A model generated the notes under the pieces. The model saw only the letters and a list, made by a program, of their open reading frames with translations. It did no database searches and was not told the DNA's origin. A DNA stretch of 64,000 nucleotides from Streptomyces sp. MRC013 (lineage in GTDB: Bacteria; Actinomycetota; Actinomycetes; Streptomycetales; Streptomycetaceae): the NCBI RefSeq assembly GCF_023614235.1, contig NZ_CP094264.1, forward strand, positions 1,488,001 to 1,552,000. The letters run 5' to 3'. Position 1 is the stretch's first letter. Every line of letters begins with the position of its first letter. Of this stretch, positions 63,576 through 64,000 are shown in pieces. Both the position numbers and the translations under genes were made by a program.

Positions 63576-64000
63576 ATGCTGCGCCTGGGACGACGCGAAT
63601 TCGACGCGCACGAGCCGGTGGTCATGGCCATCGTGAACCGGACCCCGGACTCCTTCTACGACCAGGGGGCCACCTTCCACGACGAGCCCGCCCTCGCCCG
63701 GGTCGAGCGGGCCGTGGCCGAGGGGGCGGCGATCGTCGACGTGGGAGGGGTGAAGGCGGGGCCCGGCGAGGAGGTCGACGCCGAGGAGGAGGCGCGGCGC
63801 ACGGTCGGCTTCGTGGCGGAGGTGCGGCGGCGCCACCCCGACGTGGTGATCAGCGTCGACACCTGGCGGCACGAGGTCGGCGAGGCCGTGTGCGAGGCCG
63901 GGGCGGACCTGCTGAACGACGCCTGGGGCGGCGTCGATCCGAAGCTCGCGGAGGTCGCCGCCCGGTACGGGGCGGGACTCGTGTGCACCCACGCGGGCGG
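63576..64000 (+). CDS. folP2: FolP2-type dihydropteroate synthase homologue, 3' end cut by window
   Basis: 141 codons are in the window. The TIM-barrel start AIVNRTPDSFYDQGATF is present, but the substrate loop reads GGVKAGPGEEV where true dihydropteroate synthases have GGESTRPG. This is the FolP2 pattern, whose mycobacterial member is reported to lack detectable synthase activity. SVDTWRHEVGEAVCEAGADLLNDAWGG follows. GAGGAGG lies 8 nt before the ATG. Divergent from the DivIVA-like gene. Confidence 0.87.
   Translation, partial: MLRLGRREFDAHEPVVMAIVNRTPDSFYDQGATFHDEPALARVERAVAEGAAIVDVGGVKAGPGEEVDAEEEARRTVGFVAEVRRRHPDVVISVDTWRHEVGEAVCEAGADLLNDAWGGVDPKLAEVAARYGAGLVCTHAG

Overview
The window is very GC-rich (third codon positions almost always G or C). 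GTG and leaderless starts are frequent and the gene content is typical of an actinobacterium of the Streptomyces type. Most genes fall into two blocks that keep the order known from Mycobacterium tuberculosis. The first (about 0.3-45.5 kb) matches the whiB7-uvrD2-mrx1-nudC-adnB-adnA ... moeZ-DUF3152-tetR-DUF3107-ferritin-like-DEAD-box region. The second (about 49-64 kb) matches corA-MgtE-like-mrp-tatB-htrA-rseA-ECF sigma-O-methyltransferase-DUF3117-tag-DivIVA-like-folP2. These synteny statements are from memory, not from a search.

Layout. 0-4.3 kb: wblC (whiB7) with a full attenuation leader (WblC-type promoter, 112-codon uORF, intrinsic terminator), then uvrD2 and a mycoredoxin gene behind a SigR-type promoter. 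4.3-14.8 kb: nudC, an M20 dipeptidase, adnB and adnA (both frameshifted as sequenced) and an alkyltransferase-like protein. 14.9-27.5 kb: a kinase-like/flippase membrane protein, a molybdate uptake set (ModE-like regulator, ModA, ModB-ModC fusion), two paralogous secreted peptidases, and a B3/4-domain protein paired with a MocR regulator. 27.5-31.4 kb: the only clearly accessory stretch, with an orphan gene, IS3 and IS5-type remnants and an XRE/DUF397 pair. 31.4-38.7 kb: moeZ, then a spherulin-4 hydrolase, a sugar epimerase and the wreck of a PelF-type (DUF3492) glycosyltransferase filled with 15-bp tandem repeats, then a DUF3152 protein and a hydrolase. 38.8-48.9 kb: TetR, DUF3107, ferritin-like protein, DEAD-box helicase, hydrolase, NYN protein, MarC, PHP phosphoesterase, DUF6758 and SUFU-domain proteins. 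49-64 kb: magnesium-related genes, Mrp, TatB/HtrA/RseA/ECF sigma (envelope stress), O-methyltransferase, DUF3117, enoyl-CoA hydratase, Tag, a DivIVA-like protein and the start of a FolP2-type gene.

Themes: double-strand-break processing (AdnAB, UvrD2), base-damage repair (Tag, ATL), antibiotic and redox stress (WblC, Mrx1, NudC), envelope stress, and metal/cofactor supply (Mod, MoeZ, Mrp, CorA).

I found no rRNA, tRNA, CRISPR or prophage, and nothing I can defend as a wholly new system. The observations most worth following are the decayed Pel/galactosaminogalactan-like locus at 32.7-36.0 kb, the wblC attenuator, and several frameshifts in conserved genes that lie in or next to short C/G runs. 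Most of the latter fit one missing base and may be assembly errors rather than biology.
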